This document shows positions 36,253 through 44,622 of a DNA stretch of 64,000 nucleotides, piece by piece (positions within the stretch are counted from its first letter, which is position 1; each line of letters opens with the position of its first letter). The DNA comes from an uncultured Stenotrophomonas sp. GTDB taxonomy: Bacteria; Pseudomonadota; Gammaproteobacteria; Xanthomonadales; Xanthomonadaceae. The notes beneath the pieces were generated by a model. The model saw only the letters and a program-made list of their open reading frames with translations. It was not told the DNA's origin and did not search any database. Both the position numbers and the translations under genes were made by a program. The stretch spans positions 62,001 to 126,000 of the forward strand of contig CAJYNG010000021.1 in the NCBI GenBank assembly GCA_913775725.1, read 5' to 3'.

Positions 36253-36371
36253 GCTCCGCCGGGCATGGCCCGGCGCTACCTCGCGCAGTTGATTGAATGC
36301 TGTCTGTAGAGCCGAGCCCATGCTCGGCTCATCTCTGCGCGACAGCAGCCGAGCGTGGGCTCGGCTCTACA
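36253..36371. repeat. SMAG-type repeat pair
   Basis: A hairpin CCGCCGGGCATGGCCCGGCG (near 36257) is followed by two facing stem-loops: GTAGAGCCGAGCCCATGCTC (36305) and GCCGAGCGTGGGCTCGGCTC ending in CTAC at 36370. They lie between convergent genes and may terminate both. Confidence 0.85.
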
Positions 36372-36404
36372 ACAGCGGCTCACCACTGCACCGGGCGATG
36401 GGCG

Positions 36405-37253
36405 TTACTTCCGCTCCAGCACCAGCAACGGGTCGATGCGGGTATCGAACCAGTTCATGCCCCAGTGCAGGTGTGGGCCGGTGGCACGACCGGTGGCGCC
36501 GACCGCGGCGATCACCTGGCCTTGTTCCACACGGTCGCCAACTTTTACATCGATGCGCGACAGGTGCAGGAAGTTGGAGCTGACCCCGAAACCATGGTCG
36601 AGCAGCAGCGTGCCGCCGGTCAGGTACAGGTCCGGGCCGGCGAAGGTGACGATGCCGGCGGCCGGAGCCTTCACCGGGGTGCCAGTCGGCACCGCGATGT
36701 CCATGCCGGAGTGACCCGCGCCAGGCTGGCCGTTGTACACGCGTGCATTGCCGAAGCGACCACTGATGCGGCCCTGCACCGGCCAGATGAAGGTCTGCGT
36801 GAAATCAGTGCGGTCGTCGTCGCGGGCGCGGGCGGCGGTCACCTGCGCCTGTTCGCGCTTGATCCGCTCGGCAATCGCCGGCGGTGGATTGACCGTCTTC
36901 GGCGGCACGCCGTTGACCCGCTCGGTGGGCCAGTCGCGCGGCGTCACCGCAATGGTCGCGGTCTCGCTGCCACCCTCGGGGCGTTGCACCTGTACCCGCA
37001 GTGGACCCTTCTCGTCGCGGCCGATGCCGAACACCACGCTGCCATAGCCGCTCACCCGCAGCTGGCGACCGGCGTACTGCACGCGGCTGCCGGCGGGAAC
37101 CTTGCCGATCACCAGCGCGCCCTGCGACGCGCTGGCGGGGAACACCACGCGGCTGTCGATCAGGCTGCCGATGCCATCCTGCGCCTGCGCCGGGGATGCG
37201 GTGAGCAGGGGCGCGGCCAGCAGCAGCGCCCCGACCATCAGTGCCGAACGCAT
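36405..37253 (-). CDS. M23 family metallopeptidase (LysM/LytM-type peptidoglycan hydrolase)
   Basis: A 282-residue exported protein. Signal peptide (ALMVGALLLAAPLLTASPAQAQ, about 1-24), a beta-rich N-terminal region, and a C-terminal Peptidase_M23 domain: GRISGRFGNARVYNGQPGAGHSGMDIAVPTG (zinc His and Asp), VTFAGPDLYLTGGTLLLDHGFGVSSNFLHLS and ATGRATGPHLHWGM (HxH zinc motif). All zinc ligands are present, so an active peptidoglycan endopeptidase is likely. Its ATG overlaps the pyrC stop codon (TGATG), so it is translated from the yidD-pyrC transcript. Confidence 0.93.
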   Translation of the reverse strand: MRSALMVGALLLAAPLLTASPAQAQDGIGSLIDSRVVFPASASQGALVIGKVPAGSRVQYAGRQLRVSGYGSVVFGIGRDEKGPLRVQVQRPEGGSETATIAVTPRDWPTERVNGVPPKTVNPPPAIAERIKREQAQVTAARARDDDRTDFTQTFIWPVQGRISGRFGNARVYNGQPGAGHSGMDIAVPTGTPVKAPAAGIVTFAGPDLYLTGGTLLLDHGFGVSSNFLHLSRIDVKVGDRVEQGQVIAAVGATGRATGPHLHWGMNWFDTRIDPLLVLERK

Positions 37254-38599
37254 CAGCGGTCGTAGGTCATGCGCTGGCCGGCGGGCTTGCCCACCAGGTT
37301 GCTGCCGTCCCACACCAGCTGGCCGTTGACCCAGGTGGAGGCGATGCGCGAACGGAAGGTGGTGCCCTCAAACGGTGACCAGCCGCACTTGGACAGCACG
37401 TCCTCGCGCTTGACGGTGAACGGCACGTCTTCCACCAGGACCAGATCGGCAAAGTAGCCTTCGCGCAGGAAGCCGCGTTCTTCCACGTCGAACAGCTGCG
37501 CCGGCGCATGCGCGAACTTCTGCACCACCTGCTCGCGGGTCAGCTTGCCTTCGTGCACGCGCTCCAGCGCGGCCACCAGCGCGTACTGCACCAGCGGCAG
37601 GCCCGACGGCGCCTGCGCGTAGGGCTTCTGCTTCTCTTCCCAGGTGTGCGGCGCATGGTCGGTGGCCAGTACGTCCAGCACGTCGTCGGCCAGCGCAGCG
37701 GTGATCGCCTCGCGGTCAGACACTTCCTTGATGGCCGGGTTGCACTTGATCAGGTTGCCCTTGGTCGCATAGTCCGGCCGCGCGAAGTGCAGGAAGTGCA
37801 CGCAGGTTTCGGCGGTGATCTGCTTGCGGCTGCCGTCGGCGCGGATCAGCGGGCCCTTCTCGAACAGTGCCAGCTCATCGGCGGTGGAGATGTGCAGCAC
37901 ATGCAGGCGGGTGCCGTGCTTGCGTGCCAGCGACATCGCCAGGCGGGTCGATTTGATGCAGGCCTCGCGCGAACGGATGTCCGGGTGCATGTCCGGGGTC
38001 AGCGCGTCGCCGTACTTCTCCTGGAAGGCCTTCAGGTTGGCATCGATCATCGGCGTGTCTTCGCAGTGCGTGATGATCGGGGTCGGGCATTCGCGGAAGA
38101 TCGCATCCAGCGTTTCCGGGTTGTCGACCAGCATGTTGCCGGTCGAAGCACCCATGAACACCTTCACGCCCGGGGCCTTCTTCGGGTCCAGCGCACGGAT
38201 CGCGTCGAGGTTGTCATTGCTGGCGCCGTGGTAGAAGCCGTAGTTAGCCCAGGCACGGCCGCGGGCGAGCTCGTACTTGGCTTCCAGGATGGTCGAATCC
38301 AGCGTCGGCGGGTTGGTGTTGGGCATGTCCATGAAGCTGGTCAGGCCACCGGCCACGGCCGCCGCCGATTCGCTGGCGATGTCGCCCTTGTGGGTCAGGC
38401 CCGGTTCGCGGAAGTGCACCTGGTCATCGATCATGCCGGGCAGCAGCCAGCGCCCGGCCGCGTCCACCACCTGCTCGCCGTCGCGCGGCGCCAGCCCACT
38501 GCCGATCTGCGCGATGCGGCCGTTCTCGATGCGCAGGTCGCCGTCGAAGGTGCGGCCTTCGTTGACCATGCGGGCGTTGGTGATGAGGGTGGAGGACAT
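37253..38599 (-). CDS. pyrC: dihydroorotase (class I)
   Basis: A 448-residue amidohydrolase of pyrimidine synthesis that converts carbamoyl-aspartate to dihydroorotate. Seen: first metal motif PGMIDDQVHFREPGLTHKGD (usual His-x-His written as Gln-Val-His here), MDMPNTNPPT, KVFMGASTG, ITHCEDTPM, LHVLHISTADE and the catalytic Asp in LATDHAPHTWEEK, with a C-terminal LREGYFADLVLVED. The first ligand, normally HxH, reads QVH, a variation also known to me from xanthomonad class I enzymes. yidD ends one base before its start codon and the M23 gene overlaps its stop, so the three form an operon. Confidence 0.93.
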   Translation of the reverse strand: MSSTLITNARMVNEGRTFDGDLRIENGRIAQIGSGLAPRDGEQVVDAAGRWLLPGMIDDQVHFREPGLTHKGDIASESAAAVAGGLTSFMDMPNTNPPTLDSTILEAKYELARGRAWANYGFYHGASNDNLDAIRALDPKKAPGVKVFMGASTGNMLVDNPETLDAIFRECPTPIITHCEDTPMIDANLKAFQEKYGDALTPDMHPDIRSREACIKSTRLAMSLARKHGTRLHVLHISTADELALFEKGPLIRADGSRKQITAETCVHFLHFARPDYATKGNLIKCNPAIKEVSDREAITAALADDVLDVLATDHAPHTWEEKQKPYAQAPSGLPLVQYALVAALERVHEGKLTREQVVQKFAHAPAQLFDVEERGFLREGYFADLVLVEDVPFTVKREDVLSKCGWSPFEGTTFRSRIASTWVNGQLVWDGSNLVGKPAGQRMTYDR

Positions 38600-38600
38600 G

Positions 38601-38855
38601 TCAGTGTTTTCCTGTGCAACGGCAAGAGGGGGCGTTGGGAGACTCGGGCACGGGGTCGAAGCCGCCGGGATGGAACGGGTGGCAGCGACCGAGCCGGCGC
38701 GCAGCCAGCCAGCTGCCGCGCAGCGGGCCGTGCCGCGAGATGGCTTCCATCGCGTATTCAGAACAGCTCGGCACGAAACGACAGCGTGGCCCCAGCAAGG
38801 GGCTGATGAAGCGCTTGTAGAAGCGCAGCAGGGCGATGAGCAGGCGCGAGATCAC
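38601..38855 (-). CDS. yidD: membrane protein insertion efficiency factor YidD
   Basis: An 84-residue protein with the full family signature: [31 protein letters not shown] (Cys pair near residues 25 and 31), [29 protein letters not shown]. YidD assists YidC in membrane insertion. In most bacteria it sits between rnpA and yidC; here it heads a pyrC operon instead, with stop and next start separated by one base (TGA C ATG). The promoter should lie in the 272-bp divergent gap shared with the DksA-family gene. Confidence 0.95.
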   Translation of the reverse strand: MISRLLIALLRFYKRFISPLLGPRCRFVPSCSEYAMEAISRHGPLRGSWLAARRLGRCHPFHPGGFDPVPESPNAPSCRCTGKH

Positions 38856-39054
38856 CCAGTCATCTTATGCCAGTTGGCATGAAGGCCGCATTTGTGCAGG
38901 ATGGGCCGTTGGTCGCATGTCGCCGATGGCCTGCGACCGGTACCAGCACCTTCGGGTGCTGGCCAGGTTCCGTACCGCGCAAGGCGGTCCGTGTTCGTCG
39001 GACTGCCTCCAAGGGCGCCTTGACTCCAGGACTGAATGGAGCAGGGGGTCGAGG

Positions 39055-39083
39055 TTGCTGCTGCGGGTCGGGTAGGCTATAAA
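39055..39083 (+). promoter_or_regulatory. sigma-70-type promoter of the DksA-family gene
   Basis: TTGCTG (39055-39060), a 17-bp spacer and TATAAA (39078-39083) match the sigma-70 consensus well, 45 bp before the GTG start. A CCAGCACC/GGTGCTGG hairpin lies further upstream (near 38943). The rest of the 272-bp gap shows no other feature. Confidence 0.65.
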
Positions 39084-39127
39084 GGCCCGCTTTCCCGGGC
39101 CCCGGGGAATCCAAGGAAGAGCGTTTC

Positions 39128-40357
39128 GTGGCTGCTAAAAAAACTGCAAAGAAGGCCGCAACGGCCGCCAAGAAAACCGCCAAGCCTGTTGTGAAGAAGT
39201 TGGCGGCAAAGCCCGTTGCCAAGAAACCGGCCAGCAAGCCGGCGACCAAGGCAGCGTCCTCGCAACCGGCGGCCAGGAAGGCCACCGCAAAGAAAACGCC
39301 GGTCAAGGCAACCAAGCCGGTGGCGAAGAAGGCTGCTGCGCCCGCCAAGGCCAAGCCTGCCGCTGCCAGCAAGAAGGCGCCGGTGGTGAAGAAGGCCGCC
39401 AGCAAGGCCGCGCCGGTGAAGAAGGCCGCCGCCAAGCCGGTGGCGAAGAAGGCAGCAGCCAAGCCGGCGCCGAAGGCGGTGGTGAAGAAGGCTGCGGTCA
39501 AGCCGGTCGCCAAGCCTGCGGCAAAGAAGGTCGCTGCAGCTAAACCGGTTGCCACGCCTGCCGCTGTAAAGAAGGTTGCCAAGAATGTTGCCGCGCCGGC
39601 CGTCAAGCCGGCCCCGGCCCCAGTAGTGAAGTCCGCACCGAAGCCTGCTGCCAAGCCGGCTCCGGCCAAGCCTGTCCCGGCCAAGACCGTGGCAGTGGCA
39701 GCAGCCCAACCGGCTTCCAAGCCGGCCCCGGCCGCCGCTCCTGCCGCTTCGAAGGCCCCGCAATCCAAGAATCCCGTGCCCGTTTCGAAATCGCCTGCCA
39801 AAACCGCCGTGAAATCCGATTCCGCCCCGAAGACCGTGTCGCGCCCTGTCGGCAAGGTTGCCGTGGCCGTCGCCGCCCGCTCGGCGGCACCGGCCCCGCG
39901 CAGCAAGTACAAGGTGGTCGAGTACAAGACCGACGAGGCCACCGGCCGCCCGATCCTGCCGGCTGGCTACAAGCCGTCCTCGGAAGAGGAATACATGAGC
40001 CCGCTGCAGCAGGAGTACTTCCGTCAGCGCCTGCAGAACTGGCGCGCGGACCTGGTCGAAGAGTCCAAGCAGACCATCGAGAATCTTCGCGAGGAAGTGC
40101 GTGACATCGGCGACGAAGCCGAACGCGCGACCCGTGAGACCGAGAACTCGCTGGAACTGCGTACCCGCGATCGTTACCGCAAGCTGATCGGCAAGATCGA
40201 CAGCACCCTGAAGCGCCTGGAAGCGGGCGACTACGGTTACTGCGTCGACACCGGCGAAGAAATCGGCCTGGAGCGCCTGGAAGCGCGCCTCACCGCCGAA
40301 CGCACCATCGACGCCCAGGAGCGTTGGGAGCACCTGCAGAAGCAGCAGGGCGACTGA
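39128..40357 (+). CDS. DksA/TraR family protein with long Lys/Ala/Pro-rich histone-like tail
   Basis: A 409-residue protein starting at GTG 39128 (AAGGAAGAG upstream). Residues 1-258 are a highly repetitive Lys/Ala/Pro/Val tail (recurring VAKKAAAKPA-type units) like histone H1 or AlgP. Residues 259-409 are a DksA domain: EEEYMSPLQQEYFRQRLQNW, coiled-coil tip DIGDEAERATRE, NSLELRTRDRYRKLI, and a zinc-finger region reading GYCVDTGEEIGLERLEARLTAERTIDAQE. Only one (Cys372) of the four zinc Cys remains; the others are Thr, Thr and Ala. DksA proteins enter the RNA polymerase secondary channel with ppGpp; the tail probably binds DNA. Such fusions are known to me from xanthomonads; function of the tail is inferred. 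Confidence 0.9.
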   Translation: MAAKKTAKKAATAAKKTAKPVVKKLAAKPVAKKPASKPATKAASSQPAARKATAKKTPVKATKPVAKKAAAPAKAKPAAASKKAPVVKKAASKAAPVKKAAAKPVAKKAAAKPAPKAVVKKAAVKPVAKPAAKKVAAAKPVATPAAVKKVAKNVAAPAVKPAPAPVVKSAPKPAAKPAPAKPVPAKTVAVAAAQPASKPAPAAAPAASKAPQSKNPVPVSKSPAKTAVKSDSAPKTVSRPVGKVAVAVAARSAAPAPRSKYKVVEYKTDEATGRPILPAGYKPSSEEEYMSPLQQEYFRQRLQNWRADLVEESKQTIENLREEVRDIGDEAERATRETENSLELRTRDRYRKLIGKIDSTLKRLEAGDYGYCVDTGEEIGLERLEARLTAERTIDAQERWEHLQKQQGD

Positions 40358-40383
40358 TTCCCGGTCGTTGTCTGGTCATGCAG

Positions 40384-40410
40384 AAAACCCGGCTTCGGCC
40401 GGGTTTTTTG
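40384..40410 (+). terminator. rho-independent terminator of the DksA-family gene
   Basis: AAAACCCGGC-TTC-GGCCGGGTTTTTT type hairpin with a T-run, 27 bases after the stop codon. Confidence 0.9.
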
Positions 40411-40429
40411 TTGGATGCCTGGGCGGCTC

Positions 40430-40532
40430 CTGTAGAGCCGAGCCTACGCTCGGCTGCTTTTCAGGCTCTTCAAGGGGCAGCCGAGCGTGGGCTCGGCTCT
40501 ACAGAAAAGCAGTCGAGCAAGCTCGACTCTAC
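40430..40532. repeat. three SMAG-type stem-loops
   Basis: GTAGAGCCGAGCCTACGCTC (40432) faces GCCGAGCGTGGGCTCGGCTC ending in TAC (40501); a third, AGTCGAGCAAGCTCGACTCT followed by AC, ends at 40532. The gap lies between the convergent DksA-family and MFS genes. Confidence 0.85.
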
Positions 40533-40580
40533 GGGAAGCCGTGTCGCCGCGATCATCAGAAGACAGTTGCGCCGCCACGG

Positions 40581-41828
40581 TCACTGCAGGTCGCGAAGAT
40601 TCAACTTCCGCAGCGTGGGGTTCTTCCATGCCGTGATGCCGGCCACGCTCAGCACGGCGAACCCGCCCAGCACCACTGCCGGTACCAGGCCGAGCAGCTT
40701 TGCCATCGTGCCGGCATAGAACGCGCCCAGCTCGTTGGACGAACTGATGAAGATGCCGTTGATGGACGATACGCGACCGCGCATTTCTTCCGGCGTGGCC
40801 AACTGCAGGATGGTCGAGCGGATCACCACCGAGACGCCATCGAAGGCGCCATAGAACAGCAGGATCAGCGCCGACAGCCAGAAGTGCTGCGACAGCCCGA
40901 AGCTGATCACGCACAGGCCGAAGCCGGCCACCGCGAACAGCAGCACGCGGCCGGCATTGCGATGCAGCGGGTGGCGGGCCAGCCACAGGCCCACGCACAC
41001 TGAGCCGAGCGCCGGCATCGCGCGCAGGATGCCCAGGCCCTCCGGACCGTGGTGCAGGATCTCGTGCAGGAACGCCGGCAGCATCGCCACCACGCCGCCC
41101 AGCAGGACCGAGAACATGTCCAGCGCCATCGCCCCGACCATGATCCGGTTGCCGACCACGAAGCGCGCGCCTTCGGCGATACTCTTGAAGATCGGCGCGG
41201 CAGGACCGGTGTGCACCGGTTCTTCCACCTTCAACGTAGCCAGGCAGGCCATCGCCACCAGCGCAAAGGCTGTTGCCACCGCGTAGGACAGGCCCTTGCC
41301 GCCGAAGCCGACCAGCACGCCACCCAGTGCCGGACCAGCCACCATGCCGGCCTGGAACACCACCGCGCCGAGGCCGGCGCCGCGTGCGAACTGGTCGCGC
41401 GCCAGCACGCGGGCGAACAGCGCGTTGTAGATAGGCGAGAGGAACGCACGGACCATGCCGGTCAGGGCGATGGCCGCATAGATCGGCCACACCCCTTCAA
41501 ATGGCAGCCACCCAGTGGCAACACCGGTCAGCACCAGCGCCGTGGCGATCAGCCCGGAACAGGCGACCATGCCCAACCGGCGCCGCGGCAGGTGGTCGAC
41601 CAGGTAGCCGGCGAATGGCGCCACGCAGAAGAACGGCAGCACCTCGGCCAGGCCGACCAGGCCCAGCGAGAACGGATTGCGGGTGACTTCGTAGATGTGC
41701 CAACCGACGGTGACCGCCACCACCTGGTAGGACAGCATCGCGAAGATGCGGTAAGCCAGCAGCTTGACGAAGCCGGGCCGGGACAGCAGGCCCAGCGCGG
41801 TGTCTTCGGCTGTGGCAGGCTCGCTCAC
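40581..41828 (-). CDS. MFS transporter
   Basis: A 415-residue membrane protein with about 12 hydrophobic segments and the loop 2-3 signature region GYLVDHLPRRRLGMV typical of the major facilitator superfamily; a second half follows EEPVHTGPAAPIFKSIAEGARFVVGN. It resembles the MFS_3/enterobactin-exporter-like group (FNPLYNALFARV-type loop SPIYNALFARVLARDQ). The substrate is unknown. It starts at GTG 41828, whose GTGA overlaps the sufE stop, so it is translated together with sufE and cysS. Confidence 0.9.
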   Translation of the reverse strand: MSEPATAEDTALGLLSRPGFVKLLAYRIFAMLSYQVVAVTVGWHIYEVTRNPFSLGLVGLAEVLPFFCVAPFAGYLVDHLPRRRLGMVACSGLIATALVLTGVATGWLPFEGVWPIYAAIALTGMVRAFLSPIYNALFARVLARDQFARGAGLGAVVFQAGMVAGPALGGVLVGFGGKGLSYAVATAFALVAMACLATLKVEEPVHTGPAAPIFKSIAEGARFVVGNRIMVGAMALDMFSVLLGGVVAMLPAFLHEILHHGPEGLGILRAMPALGSVCVGLWLARHPLHRNAGRVLLFAVAGFGLCVISFGLSQHFWLSALILLFYGAFDGVSVVIRSTILQLATPEEMRGRVSSINGIFISSSNELGAFYAGTMAKLLGLVPAVVLGGFAVLSVAGITAWKNPTLRKLNLRDLQ

Positions 41829-42277
41829 GACGGGTCGCGCTGCAGCTGGGCCTGCGCGGTCTCGCGGATGAAGGCCAGCATCGCTGCCACACCATTGCTG
41901 CGGGTCGGCGACAGGTGGCGGGCCAGTCCGATGTCCTGGATATAGCTCGGTTCGGTGGCCAGGATCTCCTGCGCCGAGCGCCCGGAGTACACACGCAGGG
42001 CCAGGAAGATCAGACCGGAGACGATGGCCGAATCGCTGATGGCATGGAACCGCAGCGACTGCGCATTGCCTTCCGGCACGATCCAGACCATCGACTGGCA
42101 GCCCAGCAGGCGGTGCTCTTCGGTCTTCCATTCTTCCGGGAAGGCCGGCAGCTTGCGGCCGAGGTCGATCAGGTACTGGTAGCGCTCGGACCAGTCGCCG
42201 AAGAAGCCGAATTCCTCGGCGATGGCGGTCTGTGCCTCGGCGGCGGTGGGTTCAAGCGGGAACGGGGAGTCGGTCAC
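41825..42277 (-). CDS. sufE: SufE family Fe-S cluster assembly sulfur acceptor
   Basis: A 150-residue protein of the SufE/CsdE family, which takes persulfide sulfur from a cysteine desulfurase. The acceptor Cys lies at residue 60 in HRLLGCQSMVWIV; other family stretches are FGDWSERYQYLIDLGRKLP and SDSAIVSGLIFLALRVYSGRSAQEIL. It starts with GTG at 42277. No suf operon is nearby; it sits downstream of cysS (54 bp) and overlaps the MFS gene by four bases. Confidence 0.94.
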   Translation of the reverse strand: MTDSPFPLEPTAAEAQTAIAEEFGFFGDWSERYQYLIDLGRKLPAFPEEWKTEEHRLLGCQSMVWIVPEGNAQSLRFHAISDSAIVSGLIFLALRVYSGRSAQEILATEPSYIQDIGLARHLSPTRSNGVAAMLAFIRETAQAQLQRDPS

Positions 42278-42330
42278 AACAGTCTCTACGGTGGGGCGTG
42301 GCCGGCGTACCGGCCACGGGGCAGGGCAGG

Positions 42331-43707
42331 TCAGCCGCGCTTGCGCGACCAGCGCACGCCCTGCGGGGTGTCTTCCAGCACGATGCCTTCGGCGGCCAGC
42401 TGGTCGCGGATGGCGTCGGAACGGGCGAAGTCGCGCGCCTTCTTGGCAGCGGCACGCTCGTCGATCAGGCCCTGGATGCGGGCATCGTCACCGTCATCGC
42501 CAGCGGCGGTGCCGAACCACTGTGCCGGGTCGGCCTGCAGCAGGCCCAGGGCCAGGCCGGCACCGAGCAGCTCGCCCTTCAGGCGCGCCTGTTCGGCCGG
42601 GTCGGTGGCGCGGCGTGCGTCGGCAGCGATGCGGGCCACTTCGGCCAGCGCCTGCGGGGTGTTCAGGTCGTCATCCAGGGTCGCCTCGACCGTGGCCGGA
42701 ATCGCCACGACCGCCTCGACCGACGCCAGTTCGCGCAGGGTGCCGTACAGGCGATCCAGGGTGCGCACCGACTGCTCGATCAGGCCATCGGACCAGTCCA
42801 GCGGCTGCCGGTAGTGGGCCGACAGCAGGGCCAGGCGCAGCGCTTCCGGCGGATGCTGGCGCACCAGGTCGTGCACGCGCTCGATGTTGCCCAGCGACTT
42901 GCTCATCTTGGCGCCGCCGAAGTTGAGCATGCCGTTGTGCAGCCAGAAACGGGCGAAGATCTTGCCGCCGTGGGCGCATTCGCTCTGCGCAAGCTCGTTC
43001 TCGTGGTGCGGGAACTGCAGGTCGACGCCGCCGGCATGGATGTCGATGGTCTCGCCCAGGTGAGCGGCGGCCATTGCCGAGCATTCGATATGCCAGCCCG
43101 GACGGCCACGGCCCCATGGCGATTCCCAGCCGGGCAGGTCGTCGCTGGACGGCTTCCACAGCACGAAGTCGCCCGGGTCGCGCTTGTACGGGGCCACGTC
43201 GACGCGGGCGCCGGCCAGCATTTCGTCCGGGTCGCGGCGCGAGAGCTTGCCGTAGCCTTCGAAGCTGGCCACCGCGAACAGCACGTGGCCTTCGGCGGCG
43301 TAGGCATGACCATTGGCGATCAGCTGCTCGATCATGGTGATGATCTGCGGAATGTGCGCGGTCACCTCCGGCTCGATATCCGGCGGCACCACGCCCAGCG
43401 CGGCCATGTCTTCACGGTAGGCGGCGGCGAACCTGTCGGTGATGGTGCTGATCGGCACCCCCTGCTCACGCGCGGCGGTGTTGATCTTGTCGTCCACGTC
43501 GGTGATGTTGCGCGCGTAGCGCAGGCCACCGAAACGGCGCCGCAGCAGGTCGGCCAGCACGCCGAACACCACCGGGCCACGGGCGTTGCCGATGTGCACG
43601 TAGTTGTAGACCGTGGGGCCGCACACATACAGGGTCGGACAGGCCGGGTCGAGCGGGGTGAACGGTTCGAGCTGGCGAGTCAGGTTGTTGTGCAGGCGCA
43701 GGGTCAT
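42331..43707 (-). CDS. cysS: cysteinyl-tRNA synthetase
   Basis: A 458-residue class I aminoacyl-tRNA synthetase. Seen: [18 protein letters not shown] (HIGH-type motif and zinc Cys), [40 protein letters not shown] with the zinc-site residues, KMSKSLGN and a C-terminal DALR-like domain ending RWSRKRG. ATG 43707 is preferred over an in-frame TTG at 43728 because it gives the standard MTLRLHN start. It heads a unit with sufE and the MFS gene and is divergent from the small exported protein gene. Confidence 0.97.
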   Translation of the reverse strand: MTLRLHNNLTRQLEPFTPLDPACPTLYVCGPTVYNYVHIGNARGPVVFGVLADLLRRRFGGLRYARNITDVDDKINTAAREQGVPISTITDRFAAAYREDMAALGVVPPDIEPEVTAHIPQIITMIEQLIANGHAYAAEGHVLFAVASFEGYGKLSRRDPDEMLAGARVDVAPYKRDPGDFVLWKPSSDDLPGWESPWGRGRPGWHIECSAMAAAHLGETIDIHAGGVDLQFPHHENELAQSECAHGGKIFARFWLHNGMLNFGGAKMSKSLGNIERVHDLVRQHPPEALRLALLSAHYRQPLDWSDGLIEQSVRTLDRLYGTLRELASVEAVVAIPATVEATLDDDLNTPQALAEVARIAADARRATDPAEQARLKGELLGAGLALGLLQADPAQWFGTAAGDDGDDARIQGLIDERAAAKKARDFARSDAIRDQLAAEGIVLEDTPQGVRWSRKRG

Positions 43708-43895
43708 GGGGCTGTGGCTGGGGGACAAGCCTGTGATTTTAGAACGTGTCGGCCCCCTTTGGGGGCACCGCCTGCCACCGGTGGACGCCGGGTCCGTCCA
43801 AGGTGGGGTGGGCAGGAGCAGCGTGGACGGGTAATGTTCAGCCCCTTGCGCTCGCCACTGCCTACACTATTGCCGTGTCCTTGCTCCCTTCGCCA

Positions 43896-44465
43896 ATGAA
43901 ATCCACCGCGTTGCTGACCCTGGCCTGCCTGTCGGCGCTGGCCGCCGTGGCCCAGGCGCAGGAGGCCGAGCCCCGCAACCGGGTGGTGATCGTGGAGAAC
44001 GTGAAGTTCGACTACGCGCAGGTGCTGAACGTCGAGCCGGTGTTCCAGACCCTGCGCGCGACCCGCACCGAAGAACACTGCGAGCTGGTCTCGACCCGGA
44101 CCCTGGCGCCGGTCAATGTCACCGGCGAGGAGCCGGTTGAGGACAAGGGCCGGATCAGCCGCTTCTGGGACTCGGTGCGCTCGATGTTCAAGCGCAGCGA
44201 TGAAGAGGTCTCCGAGGACACCGCCGCCGAGTCACCCGCCCCGGCGCCGGCACCGGCGAACAATGGCCCGATGCTGACCCGTGACTGCCGCATCGTGCCG
44301 GTGGGGCGTGAATTCCGCAGGCCCATCGCCTACGACGTGGATTACGTCTACAAAGGCACCAAGTACCGCTCACGGCTGCCGGAAGACCCCGGCAACCGGC
44401 TCAAGATCCGGGTGTCGATCACCCCCTGGGTCGGCCCCGAGCAGGGCGCCACGGGCAATCCCTGA
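43896..44465 (+). CDS. exported protein of unknown function (UmoB/glycine-zipper-protein-like C-terminus)
   Basis: A 189-residue exported protein: signal peptide (STALLTLACLSALAAVAQAQ, cut near residue 22), then VVIVENVKFDYAQVLNVEPVFQTL, a variable Glu/Pro/Ala-rich middle (about 100-135) and a conserved end LTRDCRIVPVGREFRRPIAYDVDYVYKGTKYRSRLPEDPGNRLKIRVSI. This end resembles that of xanthomonad surface proteins with a glycine-zipper domain, but no glycine zipper is present here. Two Cys (in EEHCELV and TRDCRIV) may form a disulfide. Function unknown; it lies directly before the arginine leader. Confidence 0.75.
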   Translation: MKSTALLTLACLSALAAVAQAQEAEPRNRVVIVENVKFDYAQVLNVEPVFQTLRATRTEEHCELVSTRTLAPVNVTGEEPVEDKGRISRFWDSVRSMFKRSDEEVSEDTAAESPAPAPAPANNGPMLTRDCRIVPVGREFRRPIAYDVDYVYKGTKYRSRLPEDPGNRLKIRVSITPWVGPEQGATGNP

Positions 44466-44483
44466 TTCTGCGGCCCCGGCCCC

Positions 44484-44512
44484 TTGCGTCGGCCCCGGCC
44501 GCATGCAAAGAT
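44484..44512 (+). promoter_or_regulatory. possible promoter of the arginine leader
   Basis: TTGCGT (44484-44489), a 17-bp spacer and AAAGAT (44507-44512) form a weak sigma-70-type promoter. The start of transcription would fall at about 44519-44521, at or next to the leader peptide ATG, so the leader could be translated from a leaderless end. Speculative. Confidence 0.3.
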
Positions 44513-44520
44513 GGTTGACC

Positions 44521-44622
44521 ATGAAGCTCACCGACTTCCAGCATGACAGCAGCGCAGCCCGACAGGCGTCGGGCATGACCTCGCGTGCGCGTCGACCGGA
44601 ACCCCACATCCTCGCTGGGTAA
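44521..44622 (+). CDS. candidate arginine leader peptide
   Basis: A 33-codon ORF in the gap before the arginine cluster. It ends MTSRARRPEPHILAG-stop and contains the run Arg-Ala-Arg-Arg (codons 22-25, 44584-44595); a fourth Arg is codon 14. An internal ATG at 44575 would give a 15-residue peptide with the same run. Its last codons (GCT GGG T of the stop) are the 5' strand of a potential antiterminator helix. No strong ribosome site is visible for either ATG, but a leaderless start is possible. Role as an arginine-sensing leader is inferred from position and RNA layout. Confidence 0.6.
   Translation: MKLTDFQHDSSAARQASGMTSRARRPEPHILAG

Noticed and set aside
38867-39082. 71-codon plus-strand frame upstream of the DksA-family gene
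   Set aside because: It runs through the -35/-10 promoter and has no ribosome site or recognisable features.
39128-39901. Lys/Ala-rich repetitive stretch as a separate histone-like gene or pseudogene
   Set aside because: It is in one uninterrupted frame with the DksA domain and has the only good promoter and ribosome site at its start.
44281-44622. Longer reading frame leading into the arginine leader in the same frame
   Set aside because: Its upstream part overlaps the small exported protein in another frame; only the last 33 codons lie in the free gap.
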